Source: an uncultured Bacteroidales bacterium (GTDB lineage: Bacteria > Bacteroidota > Bacteroidia > Bacteroidales > Bacteroidaceae). Taken from it: DNA of 64,000 nucleotides. A model generated the notes under the pieces. The model was not told the DNA's origin. It was given only the letters and a program-made list of their open reading frames with translations, and did not search any database. The position numbers were made by a program, and so were the translations under genes. This document shows, piece after piece, positions 44,789 through 52,470 of the stretch (position 1 is the stretch's first letter; every line of letters begins with the position of its first letter). The DNA lies in NCBI GenBank assembly GCA_902781515.1, contig CACZJU010000008.1, forward strand, positions 1-64,000. Reading direction: 5' to 3'.

Positions 44789-45012
44789 TACTTGTCAGAA
44801 GATTTGTGTAATATTCCGTAAATCATGAATGCAAATCCAGCGAAACATACGGCAGGTGCCAACTTTATACGGCGGGCACTGAAGATGTCGGGATTGAAAG
44901 CACTCTCCGAACTGCCTGTTCCGGACATCAGTATGAAACCCAGTATTACAACTGCCATACCCACGGCCAGCAGTATATAGTTCATTCTTCCGAATGCAAA
45001 GTCCTTTTTCAT
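44788..45012 (-). CDS. DUF3098 small membrane protein
   Basis: A 74-residue protein with two hydrophobic segments (about 12-31 and 48-66) separated by a short acidic-polar loop. It matches the small DUF3098 family found between ftsX and uppP in Bacteroidetes. Function unknown; its fixed position suggests a role in cell division or cell-wall lipid cycling. Confidence 0.8.
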   Translation of the reverse strand: MKKDFAFGRMNYILLAVGMAVVILGFILMSGTGSSESAFNPDIFSARRIKLAPAVCFAGFAFMIYGILHKSSDK

Positions 45013-45030
45013 TTCGTTCTAAATATTTTG

Positions 45031-45903
45031 TTATTCGTACATTTCGCGTTCACGCATCGAGAGGTAGTGGCTGACGCTAATGTATGTGCAAAGCAATGTC
45101 AGCAACAGTCCGCACACAAGCACCGAAACACCCGTTATGATGGCACTCTCCATAGTGACATAAGCCTGCATATTGGGGTCATAAGTCCATAGGGCATGCA
45201 TTCCTCCCAACAGAACGGCATCGGCAAGAATGCTTGCTGCCAGTCCTATCCATAGGGCACGCAACATAAACGGACGTCGTATGAAGCTCCACGATGCTCC
45301 CACCAGTTTCATGGTGTGAATGATGAAGCGTCGTGAATAGACCGACAGTCGCACGGTGTTGTTTATGAGCACCAGAGTAACCATCAGCAACAGAGCCACA
45401 ATACCCAGCAACACGTATGTTACCTTACGCAAGTTGCTGTTCAGTCGCTCTATGAGGTCCTTCTGGTAAATAACATCCGTCACCAGTTTGTTGCTCTTCA
45501 GTCGTTTGCTTATCCACCCAAGACTGTCTGTGCAGGCATAGTCTGCCACGAGATTAAGCTCCAGCGAGGGAGTAAACGGATTCTCACCACCGAGGAAATC
45601 GGTCGGGTCTGTACCCATCGCCTCTGTCTGTTCTTCCAGAGCTTGTTCACGACTGATGAACGTTACGTTCTTCACCCATGCTTTCTTCTCCAACTTCTTC
45701 TTGTACTCGGCAGCATCGTTGTTGCTGGCATCGTCGGAGAACATAACGGTAATTGTCAGACTCTGACGCACACTCTCGCTAAGCTGTTTGGCAGTAAGTG
45801 CACAAACGACCACCAGCCCCATCAATATGAGCACGAAGGTCGTACTGATGGTGCTGGTGAGAGCCTGCCAACGCAGGGATATTTTTCTTCTTTTTCTAGG
45901 CAT
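45031..45903 (-). CDS. ftsX: FtsX-like cell division permease
   Basis: A 290-residue membrane protein with an N-terminal segment, a periplasmic domain (about 50-165) and three C-terminal membrane segments, the FtsX pattern. With FtsE it couples division to peptidoglycan hydrolases. ftsE is not in the window. First gene of the ftsX-uppP-truB-queA-folK-comM string; a CTCTAAA-type repeat lies in the short gap before it. Confidence 0.9.
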   Translation of the reverse strand: MPRKRRKISLRWQALTSTISTTFVLILMGLVVVCALTAKQLSESVRQSLTITVMFSDDASNNDAAEYKKKLEKKAWVKNVTFISREQALEEQTEAMGTDPTDFLGGENPFTPSLELNLVADYACTDSLGWISKRLKSNKLVTDVIYQKDLIERLNSNLRKVTYVLLGIVALLLMVTLVLINNTVRLSVYSRRFIIHTMKLVGASWSFIRRPFMLRALWIGLAASILADAVLLGGMHALWTYDPNMQAYVTMESAIITGVSVLVCGLLLTLLCTYISVSHYLSMREREMYE

Positions 45904-45929
45904 TAAGCTAAGTCTCTAAACTTTCAACT

Positions 45930-47441
45930 TTACTTCACGTACTCAGCCCAATCTGTCAAACGCATATCGCCCTTGCGCAAGAATGTATCGTGCATACCGA
46001 AGGCTGCGCTCAGACAATGATGAGTGTGACCACCTGTCTTCTCGGCATACTTCAGGTAATCCATCAGCATTGGACGATAGTCCGGGTGTGCCACCTTTAT
46101 GAGTTCGAGACTCTTCTGCATATCACTCTTATGGCGCAGGTCGGCAACACCATATTCAGTGATGACAGCGTCAACGAAGTGATTGGTATGGTCGATGTGG
46201 CTGGCGAAGGGAACGATACTTGAAATTGCTCCGCCCTTGGTGGTAGAACCACAGGTGAAGATGCTCAGATAAGCATTATTGGTGAAGTCGGCAGAACCGC
46301 CAATACCGTTCATCATCTTCGTACCGCAAATCTTTGTTGAGTTCACGTGTCCATAAAGGTCAACCTCGATGGCTGTATTCAGCGAACAAACGCCGATGCG
46401 GGCAATAACCTCGGGATTGTTGGAAATTTCTGAGGGACGCAGCACCAGTTTGTCCTTGAAGAAGTCCATATCGCGATAGATTCCCTTCATGCACTCGTTG
46501 GTGACTGTAAGTGAACAAGCCGAAGCCGAAAGCACACGACCTTCGCGCATCAACTGCACGGGAGCATCCTGCAGCACCTCGGTATAGATGTTGAAGTTAG
46601 GAACTTCTGTCGAGTGACCCAGAGCACCTAGTACAGCATTAGCACCGCTGCCCACACCACTCTGCAGGTTTAGGAATGTTGGAGGAATCAGTCCCTGACG
46701 CATGTTCTGAACCAAGAAGTCGGCAACGTTCTGACCAATCTGTGTGGTGATGGGATCGGGGTCTTTGAACGAACGGGCCTCATCTGGCACATTGCCCTCG
46801 ACTACACCGATGATACGGCTTGCATCCACCTCGATGTAGGGCTTACCGATGCGGTCGCCCGGGTGACAGATGTTGATGGGCTTGCGGAAAGGATGGTCCT
46901 CGATTTCATATACATCGTGCAGACCCATACCGCTGCGCTCGTGGAAAGCGTTCAACTCGATAATGATGCCCTCGGTAGCCAGTCGGCATACGGTGGGGGC
47001 AATACCTCCTGCTGCTGTCAGGTAGATGTGAGCCTTGTCGCCAACTTTCTCCAGTGCACAAGCCTCTATGATAGCCCAGTTCACCTTTCCCAGATAGCCC
47101 TGACGAATCTGAGTCGCCATATTCGAGAGGTTCAGGTCGCTGTAGTTCAGCTCGTTCAGGTTCACATGCTTGCGGAAGTCGGGATTTGTAGTATAGGGCG
47201 CACGGAAATCTATGGCCTGTGCGTTCGACAAAGCACCGTCGCAACTCTGTCCAGTGCTTGCACCAGTGAAGATGCTGATTTTGAAGGGACGTCCTGCGGC
47301 ATGTTCTGCTTCGGCAATCTTTGCAATCTCGGCTGTTGTCATTTTTGCCGTACCTGCAGGTGTGAAACCGCTAAGGCCAATTGTCTGGCCATTCTTTACC
47401 AACGCTGCAGCTTCGGCAGCAGTCATTTTATTGAAACTCAT
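45930..47441 (-). CDS. Succinyl-CoA:acetate CoA-transferase
   Basis: A 503-residue class I-type CoA-transferase of the acetyl-CoA hydrolase/transferase family. Typical segments: SGFTPAGTAKMTTAEIAK, FTGASTGQSCDGALS, LQSGVGSGANAVLGALG, and GGSADFTNNAYLSIF; the catalytic Glu lies in the VITEYGVADLRHKS region or the SGVGSGAN loop. It would exchange CoA between succinyl-CoA and acetate, forming part of succinate/acetate fermentation. A consensus promoter precedes it. Confidence 0.88.
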   Translation of the reverse strand: MSFNKMTAAEAAALVKNGQTIGLSGFTPAGTAKMTTAEIAKIAEAEHAAGRPFKISIFTGASTGQSCDGALSNAQAIDFRAPYTTNPDFRKHVNLNELNYSDLNLSNMATQIRQGYLGKVNWAIIEACALEKVGDKAHIYLTAAGGIAPTVCRLATEGIIIELNAFHERSGMGLHDVYEIEDHPFRKPINICHPGDRIGKPYIEVDASRIIGVVEGNVPDEARSFKDPDPITTQIGQNVADFLVQNMRQGLIPPTFLNLQSGVGSGANAVLGALGHSTEVPNFNIYTEVLQDAPVQLMREGRVLSASACSLTVTNECMKGIYRDMDFFKDKLVLRPSEISNNPEVIARIGVCSLNTAIEVDLYGHVNSTKICGTKMMNGIGGSADFTNNAYLSIFTCGSTTKGGAISSIVPFASHIDHTNHFVDAVITEYGVADLRHKSDMQKSLELIKVAHPDYRPMLMDYLKYAEKTGGHTHHCLSAAFGMHDTFLRKGDMRLTDWAEYVK

Positions 47442-47475
47442 ACGTATTTTGTTTTGATTTTTGGTTTAGCGCGTG

Positions 47476-47507
47476 CAAAGATAGCGCAAATCGAGCGAAA
47501 ATGCAAA
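47476..47507 (-). promoter_or_regulatory. Promoter of the CoA-transferase gene
   Basis: On the minus strand TTTG (47504-47507), 20 bp, TATCTTTG (47476-47483), 35 bp ahead of the start codon: a perfect consensus. Confidence 0.8.
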
Positions 47508-47523
47508 CTTTGTTTGTATTTTA

Positions 47524-48234
47524 TCAATTATGCACGAGAGTTCCAATCTCCTCACCTGCCATTACCTTGCGCAGATTGCCCACAATGTCCATATTGAAAA
47601 CATAGATTGGCAGGTTGTTGAGTTTGCACATTGTGGTTGCAGTAAGGTCCATCACCTTCAGGCCGCGATTGTATATTTCGTCGTAAGTGATGTCCTTGAA
47701 TTTCGTTGCAGTGGGGTCTTTCTCTGGGTCTGCAGTATATACACCATCCACACGAGTACCCTTCAGCATCACATCGGCCTCTATCTCTATGCCGCGCAGC
47801 GAAGAACCGGTGTCTGTTGTGAAGTACGGATTGCCAGTACCTCCGCTCATGATAACCACCTCGCCGCGCTCCATTGCCTCTATTGCCTTCCATTTGGTGT
47901 AAAGCTCGCCAATAGGCTCCATGCGAATGGCTGTCAGCACCGTTGTCTTCTGTCCTATTGCCTGCAGGGCGCTGCACAGTCCCAGCGAGTTTATTACCGT
48001 TGCCAGCATACCCATCTGGTCGCCTCTCACACGGTCGAATCCCTTTCCAGCACCCGTAAGTCCGCGGAAGATATTACCGCCACCAATGACGATACCCACC
48101 TGCACGCCCATTTCCACTACTTCCTTAATTTGTCGGGCATAGTCGTTCAAACGGTTCACGTCAATACCATACCCCTGTTCTCCCTGCAGGCTCTCACCTG
48201 AGAGCTTCAGCAGAATTCTCTTAAACTTTGCCAT
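47524..48234 (-). CDS. pyrH: UMP kinase
   Basis: A 236-residue bacterial-type UMP kinase. Motifs: RILLKLSGESLQG, GIVIGGGNIFRG, DQMGMLATVINSLGL, SGGTGNPYFTTDT and GTRVDGVYTADPEKDP. Lies downstream of birA with a gap of GC-rich palindromes. Confidence 0.96.
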   Translation of the reverse strand: MAKFKRILLKLSGESLQGEQGYGIDVNRLNDYARQIKEVVEMGVQVGIVIGGGNIFRGLTGAGKGFDRVRGDQMGMLATVINSLGLCSALQAIGQKTTVLTAIRMEPIGELYTKWKAIEAMERGEVVIMSGGTGNPYFTTDTGSSLRGIEIEADVMLKGTRVDGVYTADPEKDPTATKFKDITYDEIYNRGLKVMDLTATTMCKLNNLPIYVFNMDIVGNLRKVMAGEEIGTLVHN

Positions 48235-48240
48235 TTTCTT

Positions 48241-48315
48241 ACATTTTACGACCCCTCTCCCCGCTCCCCCGTGGGGGAGGGCTTTGCAGGGTATTTATTA
48301 TTAATATTTTTAATT
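48241..48315. repeat. GC-rich palindrome in the birA-pyrH gap
   Basis: CCCTCTCCCC and CCCCCGTGGGGGAGGG form strong hairpins in a gap of about 80 bp, followed by an A/T-rich tail. Related to the element at 20530 and to the one that forms the birA 3' end. Confidence 0.6.
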
Positions 48316-49185
48316 TCACTTTATCGCCGCCCCTCGGGGAGGACGGGAGGGGGTTATTTCTACCTCCTTGAACCCATATCGTCGCATCTGTCCAGCCTCA
48401 TCCTCTATTATCAAATGCCCCGTAGGCTCCACATCCACTATTCGTCCACAGAAATCGCCCTTTTCATCATGGAATCTTGCCATTTCGCCCCTTCGATACA
48501 GATGGCTGAGATACATCTCATGCAGTTCCTTTTCGCGTCCCTGTTCCGTCCACTCATAATATCGGGTGAAGTTTTCCATTATCTGTTCCAACACGAAACG
48601 GCGCTCCAACGTCTCTCCTGTTATTAGAGCCAATGATGTTGGTTCAGCCACCTTGCGAACACTCTTTTGCGAGTCATCTATTCGTGTCCTGTCGAAAGCA
48701 AATTCAGTTTGGTTGATGTTAATGCCTGCCCCCATTACGCAGCGCTCTATCCTATCGCCATGTAGCTCATTCTCAATCAGCATTCCGCACAATTTCTTGT
48801 CGCCCCAATAAATGTCGTTGGGCCACTTAATGGTAAATGGTAAATTGAAAATTGAAAATTGAAAATTAAGTTTTTGTGGGACTAGCCCTTCCAGAATTGA
48901 GAGGGAAAGGATTTCGCTGAGGACGAACATGCGATCGGCAGGGATGTGACGCGGATGAACGAGCATACTGAATAGCAGGTTCTTTCCACGCTCCGACTCC
49001 CAACCATTGGCACCAGCTCCACGTCCAGCCGTCTGATATTCAGCCGTCACCAGCGTTATTTGCCTCTCTGGTCCCACAGGTCTGTAACTGCGCAGGAAAT
49101 CGTTTGTACTCGTAACATCGCCCAGTTCCACCATCCGGAACCAAGGCGAATCGTCCAAACAAAAGTGCCTCTCCGTCATTTCCAT
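48316..49185 (-). CDS. birA: Biotin--[acetyl-CoA-carboxylase] ligase with repeat-derived insertions
   Basis: A 289-residue single-domain BirA (no DNA-binding part). The biotin/ATP loop GRGANGWESERGKNLLFS, the KWPNDIYW block and GMLIENELHGD are present, with a C-terminal SH3-like domain. Two oddities: residues around LVPQKLNFQFSIFNLPFTI before KWPND carry an ATTGAAA-repeat insertion, and the last residues (ITPSRPPRGAAIK) are encoded by a GC-rich palindrome that has replaced the usual C-terminus. The active site looks intact, so function is likely. Confidence 0.88.
   Translation of the reverse strand: MEMTERHFCLDDSPWFRMVELGDVTSTNDFLRSYRPVGPERQITLVTAEYQTAGRGAGANGWESERGKNLLFSMLVHPRHIPADRMFVLSEILSLSILEGLVPQKLNFQFSIFNLPFTIKWPNDIYWGDKKLCGMLIENELHGDRIERCVMGAGININQTEFAFDRTRIDDSQKSVRKVAEPTSLALITGETLERRFVLEQIMENFTRYYEWTEQGREKELHEMYLSHLYRRGEMARFHDEKGDFCGRIVDVEPTGHLIIEDEAGQMRRYGFKEVEITPSRPPRGAAIK
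48322..48362. repeat. GC-rich palindrome forming the birA C-terminus
   Basis: CGCCCCTCGGGGAGGACGGGAGGGGG contains CCCCTCGGGGAGG-type arms and encodes SRPPRGAA in birA. It belongs with the palindromes at 20530 and 48250. Confidence 0.6.
48836..48870. repeat. ATTGAAA heptamer repeat inside birA
   Basis: About four ATTGAAA units encode NFQFSIFN on the minus strand, the same peptide as in the S41 signal peptide core at 18970. Confidence 0.85.
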
Positions 49186-49211
49186 CGCTCGTTTTCTTCC
49201 TTATCCGCTGT

Positions 49212-49243
49212 CAAAGATAGTGCAAACCGAGTGAATTTCCAAA
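49212..49243 (-). promoter_or_regulatory. Promoter of birA-pyrH
   Basis: On the minus strand TTTG (49240-49243), 20 bp, TATCTTTG (49212-49219), about 27 bp ahead of the birA start. It ends two bases from the stop of the esterase gene. Confidence 0.8.
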
Positions 49244-49244
49244 T

Positions 49245-49826
49245 CTATTTACTCTTATTTCGTAATTCCTCAATCAGCGGAATCACCACCTTACGCAACA
49301 CCTTCTCATTCAACCTATGCTCACCATCGAAACGGACTGCATGAGGATAATGCTTGTGAAAGAGGTCGTAGGTGTTCACCACCGTATCATGAATCCCGAA
49401 CAGACCGTAGCAATTCTCGCGGTCCCAGTCCGTGATGTCCTTCCATTGCTGGCGTTCCATCTGGTTGTGATGCTGAATAATGTCGCGAGTTATGCGGAAC
49501 GTCTTCTGTCCGTCCTTGCGCCCGTTGAAAAACTTATGCTCGCCAGTCTTCAGCGCCCCGCTCATAGTGGACATATTCAATGCCGGATTGATGCAAATGC
49601 GCACGAAACCCCTCATCTGCTGGGCATACATACCTCCCATACTCGTACCGATGACAATATCTGGCTTTTCATCTGCACATAGCTGCTTCAGGTAAGGCAA
49701 AGCCTCCACTGGGTCAACAGGAATATCAGGTGCTATCACCTCGTCCTCTGGCAACATCTTGCGCAAACTCTCCACCGTACCACTGGCTCCCGACGAGCCA
49801 AATCCATGAAAGTAAATCAGTTTCAT
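49245..49826 (-). CDS. YqiA/YcfP-family alpha/beta-hydrolase
   Basis: A 193-residue small esterase. The start IYFHGFGSS is the oxyanion region, the nucleophile elbow is GTSMGGMYA, and the catalytic Asp and His are probably in FGIHDTVV and FDGEHRL. Substrate unknown. The reading order with the Nudix gene upstream (16 bp gap) suggests cotranscription. Confidence 0.85.
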   Translation of the reverse strand: MKLIYFHGFGSSGASGTVESLRKMLPEDEVIAPDIPVDPVEALPYLKQLCADEKPDIVIGTSMGGMYAQQMRGFVRICINPALNMSTMSGALKTGEHKFFNGRKDGQKTFRITRDIIQHHNQMERQQWKDITDWDRENCYGLFGIHDTVVNTYDLFHKHYPHAVRFDGEHRLNEKVLRKVVIPLIEELRNKSK

Positions 49827-49842
49827 ATTTCTTCCTCCTATC

Positions 49843-50307
49843 CTACATCATGCATTTTACATCACCTATTACCTCCAAATCAGCCGGCAGCCAATCAACG
49901 CTGTCGAGCTGTTCCTTCGTGAGCCAGCGGGCGGCCTCGTGCTCCTTCAGCGTCAGCGAACCACTCTCTACATGGCACCAAAAGCAATGCATCTTCAAGT
50001 GGAAGGCTGCGATTGAGCGAGAGGAGAGTGAAGCTTGCTTTGATTCTTCCGAATGTGAGCAGGCTCGGCCAGAGGCCAACTGAGGGTAATCGTATTCGAC
50101 GGTCTTTACTAATCTCTCAACCACAATTTTTGTTTCCAGTTCCTCCCAAATTTCACGCTTCAAGGCATCCTCTGCCGATTCGCCTGATTCGATCTTTCCA
50201 CCAGGAAACTCCCAACCGTCCTTGTAGTCACCATATCCTCGTTGCGTGGCGAAGATACGCCCCTCATCATCGTGTATTATCGCCGCTACTACTTCTATCT
50301 GTTTCAT
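49843..50307 (-). CDS. Nudix hydrolase (MutT-like) with a 26-residue repeat-derived insertion
   Basis: A 154-residue Nudix protein, probably an 8-oxo-dGTP or related nucleotide diphosphatase. The Nudix box GGKIESGESAEDALKREIWEEL is complete and follows GWEFP. After VEYDYP the usual continuation FHLKMHCFWC is interrupted by 26 residues (QLASGRACS... to SSRSIAA) encoded by 50005-50082. That DNA is exactly 78 bp, contains GGCC-TCT-GGCC and AAGC-TT-GCTT hairpins, and keeps the frame. The fold should tolerate an insertion in this loop. Confidence 0.88.
   Translation of the reverse strand: MKQIEVVAAIIHDDEGRIFATQRGYGDYKDGWEFPGGKIESGESAEDALKREIWEELETKIVVERLVKTVEYDYPQLASGRACSHSEESKQASLSSRSIAAFHLKMHCFWCHVESGSLTLKEHEAARWLTKEQLDSVDWLPADLEVIGDVKCMM
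50005..50082. repeat. In-frame palindromic insertion element in the Nudix gene
   Basis: A 78-bp segment rich in small palindromes, inserted between two codons of an otherwise standard Nudix gene. No second copy is in the window. It behaves like a protein-tolerated mobile palindrome, as known for Rickettsia palindromic elements. Confidence 0.6.
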
Positions 50308-50422
50308 TATCCTACAGCCATTTTCTAGGCTTTATCCATATTGGTTTTCCGTTTTTATAAGTTGATATTTATTGAGTCATAGGATACGTACTCATGATTC
50401 TTTATCTAAAACGAATTTTATA

Positions 50423-50971
50423 TTACCTATCACTATCCGCAGCCATAGGCATTTGCATTTCATTTTCATCAAGGCTCTGATATGAAACAACCTTTGCAGC
50501 GCGGTCCTGCAGCCAGATATGATTGAGGGTAAAGGCTATTGAATCCAACGTTGTTTCTCGCTTCGATGGCTTTAACTCACATTCCCAAACGGTGATGCAA
50601 TGCCAGCCCATTTCAGCCAACTTGCGCTGCTCCTCCTTATCCCGTTCCTTGTTCCTCCGAATCTTCGCCACCCAGAACTCCCTATTCGTCCTCGGAATCT
50701 TACAGCACTCCGAATTATCAATTATCCATTTTCCATTATCCATTTGTGGCTCTGCCACATTGTGTCCATGCCAAAAGCATCCGTTTATAAAGATGCAAGT
50801 CCTGTATTTCCTTAATACCAAATCTGGATGCCCAGGCAGCCGCTTATAATTCAGTCTGTATCTAAAACCTCTCTTCCACAGTCCTTTGCGCACAATCATT
50901 TCAGGCTTTGTGTCCTTCGACCGAATCGCCGCCATATTTTTGCTGCGCTGCTGTGGAGAGAGTTTGTCCAT
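50423..50971 (-). CDS. vsr: Very short patch repair endonuclease (Vsr) with repeat-derived insertion
   Basis: A 182-residue mismatch nuclease that nicks beside T:G mismatches from deaminated 5-methylcytosine. Motifs: MAAIRSKDTKPE, GHPDLVL with catalytic Asp50, and GCFWHGH (66-70). Between HGH and the CKIPRTN block, where the family has only a few residues, lie about 17 extra residues (VAEPQMDNGKWIIDNSE) encoded by an ATTATCC heptamer array and the palindrome TGTGGC-TCT-GCCACA. No cytosine methyltransferase gene is in the window. Start at MDKLSPQQRS; the longer frame overlaps the promoter. Confidence 0.88.
   Translation of the reverse strand: MDKLSPQQRSKNMAAIRSKDTKPEMIVRKGLWKRGFRYRLNYKRLPGHPDLVLRKYRTCIFINGCFWHGHNVAEPQMDNGKWIIDNSECCKIPRTNREFWVAKIRRNKERDKEEQRKLAEMGWHCITVWECELKPSKRETTLDSIAFTLNHIWLQDRAAKVVSYQSLDENEMQMPMAADSDR
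50711..50759. repeat. ATTATCC heptamer array plus palindrome inside vsr
   Basis: Units of ATTATCC/ATTTTCC (50714-50744) followed by the perfect inverted repeat TGTGGC-TCT-GCCACA (50745-50759). Same layout (heptamers then palindrome) as in the S41 protease gene. Confidence 0.8.
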
Positions 50972-50992
50972 AAGTTTATGCCAATTTTGCAG

Positions 50993-51000
50993 CAAATTTA
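50993..51000 (-). promoter_or_regulatory. -7 element of vsr
   Basis: TAAATTTG on the minus strand, 21 bp before the chosen start codon; rules out the longer frame beginning at 50995. Confidence 0.55.
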
Positions 51001-51079
51001 CGAATTGTATCTTGAATTATTAACAAAAATGGTAAAAATAATAAATGCCCAAATATTTTTATTTTTCGTATAGCCGGAG

Positions 51080-51087
51080 TATCTTTG
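51080..51087 (+). promoter_or_regulatory. -7 element of the acidic orphan gene
   Basis: TATCTTTG, 11 bp before ATG 51099, with AAAAAAGG between. Fixes the start at MNREKK. Confidence 0.6.
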
Positions 51088-51098
51088 CGAAAAAAAGG

Positions 51099-51680
51099 AT
51101 GAACAGAGAAAAAAAACTTAGCACTTTGGAGAAAAATATCCAAGAGGCTGTAACCGCTTACAAGGATATCATTGAGAAATGGTTGAGCGAAGTGGAAGCT
51201 CCGCTTAGTTTATATGACAAATCAAAGAATCAGGCAGGCATTAAGATTTTAATGGCTGAAGAGGATACCATAAATATCCTTATCCTAGACATGATAAAAT
51301 TTGACAAAAGTACTGGAAATATTCTTGTACACCAATCGTTCGAAGAATCAGAAGATAATTCACGATGGATTCCAGTCTCTATACTTGGCGACAAGGCTAT
51401 TGAGATATACCAATCCATCTTTTGGCTTGATAAGGATGATTTGATTATTGTGGATGGTGACACACATTCAGGGACAGCAAATATGGTATGGAGCTTTTCA
51501 AGCAAAGCTTTATTTTTTATAAACGTGGATGGGCACATTGTTGACACAGGATGGTATTATGACGGCATTGACCATTTCATTGGCTGTAATGGTGAATTTG
51601 CAGTTCACAAGTATGACTGGTCCATAGCGATGCGTGAAATTGATGAACATGAAGAGGAGATGGAAGAATACGATGATTAG
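51099..51680 (+). CDS. Acidic protein of unknown function
   Basis: A 193-residue protein I do not recognise. Residues 1-45 are helical and charged. Residues 45-190 look like a mixed alpha/beta domain with many aromatic residues. The C-terminus is strongly acidic (DEHEEEMEEYDD). It lacks a signal peptide or membrane segments. The size, low charge and lone forward orientation between vsr and the HNH/Abi genes would fit an immunity- or antitoxin-like protein, but nothing proves it. Base composition is more A/T-rich than neighbouring housekeeping genes. Confidence 0.7.
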   Translation: MNREKKLSTLEKNIQEAVTAYKDIIEKWLSEVEAPLSLYDKSKNQAGIKILMAEEDTINILILDMIKFDKSTGNILVHQSFEESEDNSRWIPVSILGDKAIEIYQSIFWLDKDDLIIVDGDTHSGTANMVWSFSSKALFFINVDGHIVDTGWYYDGIDHFIGCNGEFAVHKYDWSIAMREIDEHEEEMEEYDD

Positions 51681-51688
51681 TATAAACG

Positions 51689-52459
51689 CTAAAGATGATG
51701 TTTATATGCCTCGAAGTGCTGTGCCAAAAACTCTTGTTCTGGCGAAAACTTCTCTGGCATTATGATATGTCGTCCTTGCAAGTTGTGAAGATACTTCAAC
51801 GTTGTTTCGTCCTTGGCTCCGCTAAGCATCTCATCAGAAAGAACAATCTCGTAATCAGGTGTTATCGCCATTAGATATTTGTCATAAGCACGATGGAAAG
51901 TTGGAGTCATACAAAGTCCGTTATTGGGGTTCGTGCGATTCTTTACGTCGTCTGCCCAACTTGATATGTGACATGCTTCAAGCAATGAAGTATTAGTTAT
52001 ACCAGTTATACAACATTGGTTGAGGTAAGCCGTTAGAACCGCCTCACGGAAAAATTTCTGGTTAATACGCTGGCGGACTATTACCTCTCGTTCCTTTCCC
52101 TCTGGAATATTTCGTGTGTCAATCGTAGCAAAGTCTTCAACGGTCTTGCCCGCGCGTTCAGCAAACAAACGCTCGCTTTCATATGCTAGTTTCTCCGAGT
52201 TACCCCAAAACTCATTCCAGATAGACTCCTCTGCCTTGCCACCATTGGCAAGTCCTGTGATGCCTTTTGCCTTCAAAACGGGGTCGAAACGCCCAAAATT
52301 TTCTACCTTCATCTTTAGCGCAACAGGAGACCTGCCTATGAGAGGGGCGTATTTCTGAATAATCGGATGACATTCCTTCACATCTTTGAAAGGAATCTTG
52401 CAATATACATTGAGAGCCATAATTAACTGCTCGCGAGTCCATGGTTCTTTCTTTGCCAT
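51689..52459 (-). CDS. HNH endonuclease
   Basis: A 256-residue protein. The N-terminal half (WTREQLIMALNVYCKIPF, SPVALKMKVENFGRFDP) resembles the DNA-binding part of restriction-type HNH proteins. The C-terminal HNH domain shows CITGI, ACHISSWADD (His164), NPNNGLCM and FHRAYDKYL (His189). Such proteins are found in defence islands, with or without a methyltransferase; none is seen here. 11 bp downstream of the Abi gene, so probably one transcript. Confidence 0.8.
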   Translation of the reverse strand: MAKKEPWTREQLIMALNVYCKIPFKDVKECHPIIQKYAPLIGRSPVALKMKVENFGRFDPVLKAKGITGLANGGKAEESIWNEFWGNSEKLAYESERLFAERAGKTVEDFATIDTRNIPEGKEREVIVRQRINQKFFREAVLTAYLNQCCITGITNTSLLEACHISSWADDVKNRTNPNNGLCMTPTFHRAYDKYLMAITPDYEIVLSDEMLSGAKDETTLKYLHNLQGRHIIMPEKFSPEQEFLAQHFEAYKHHL

Positions 52460-52470
52460 ATTATTTGTAG

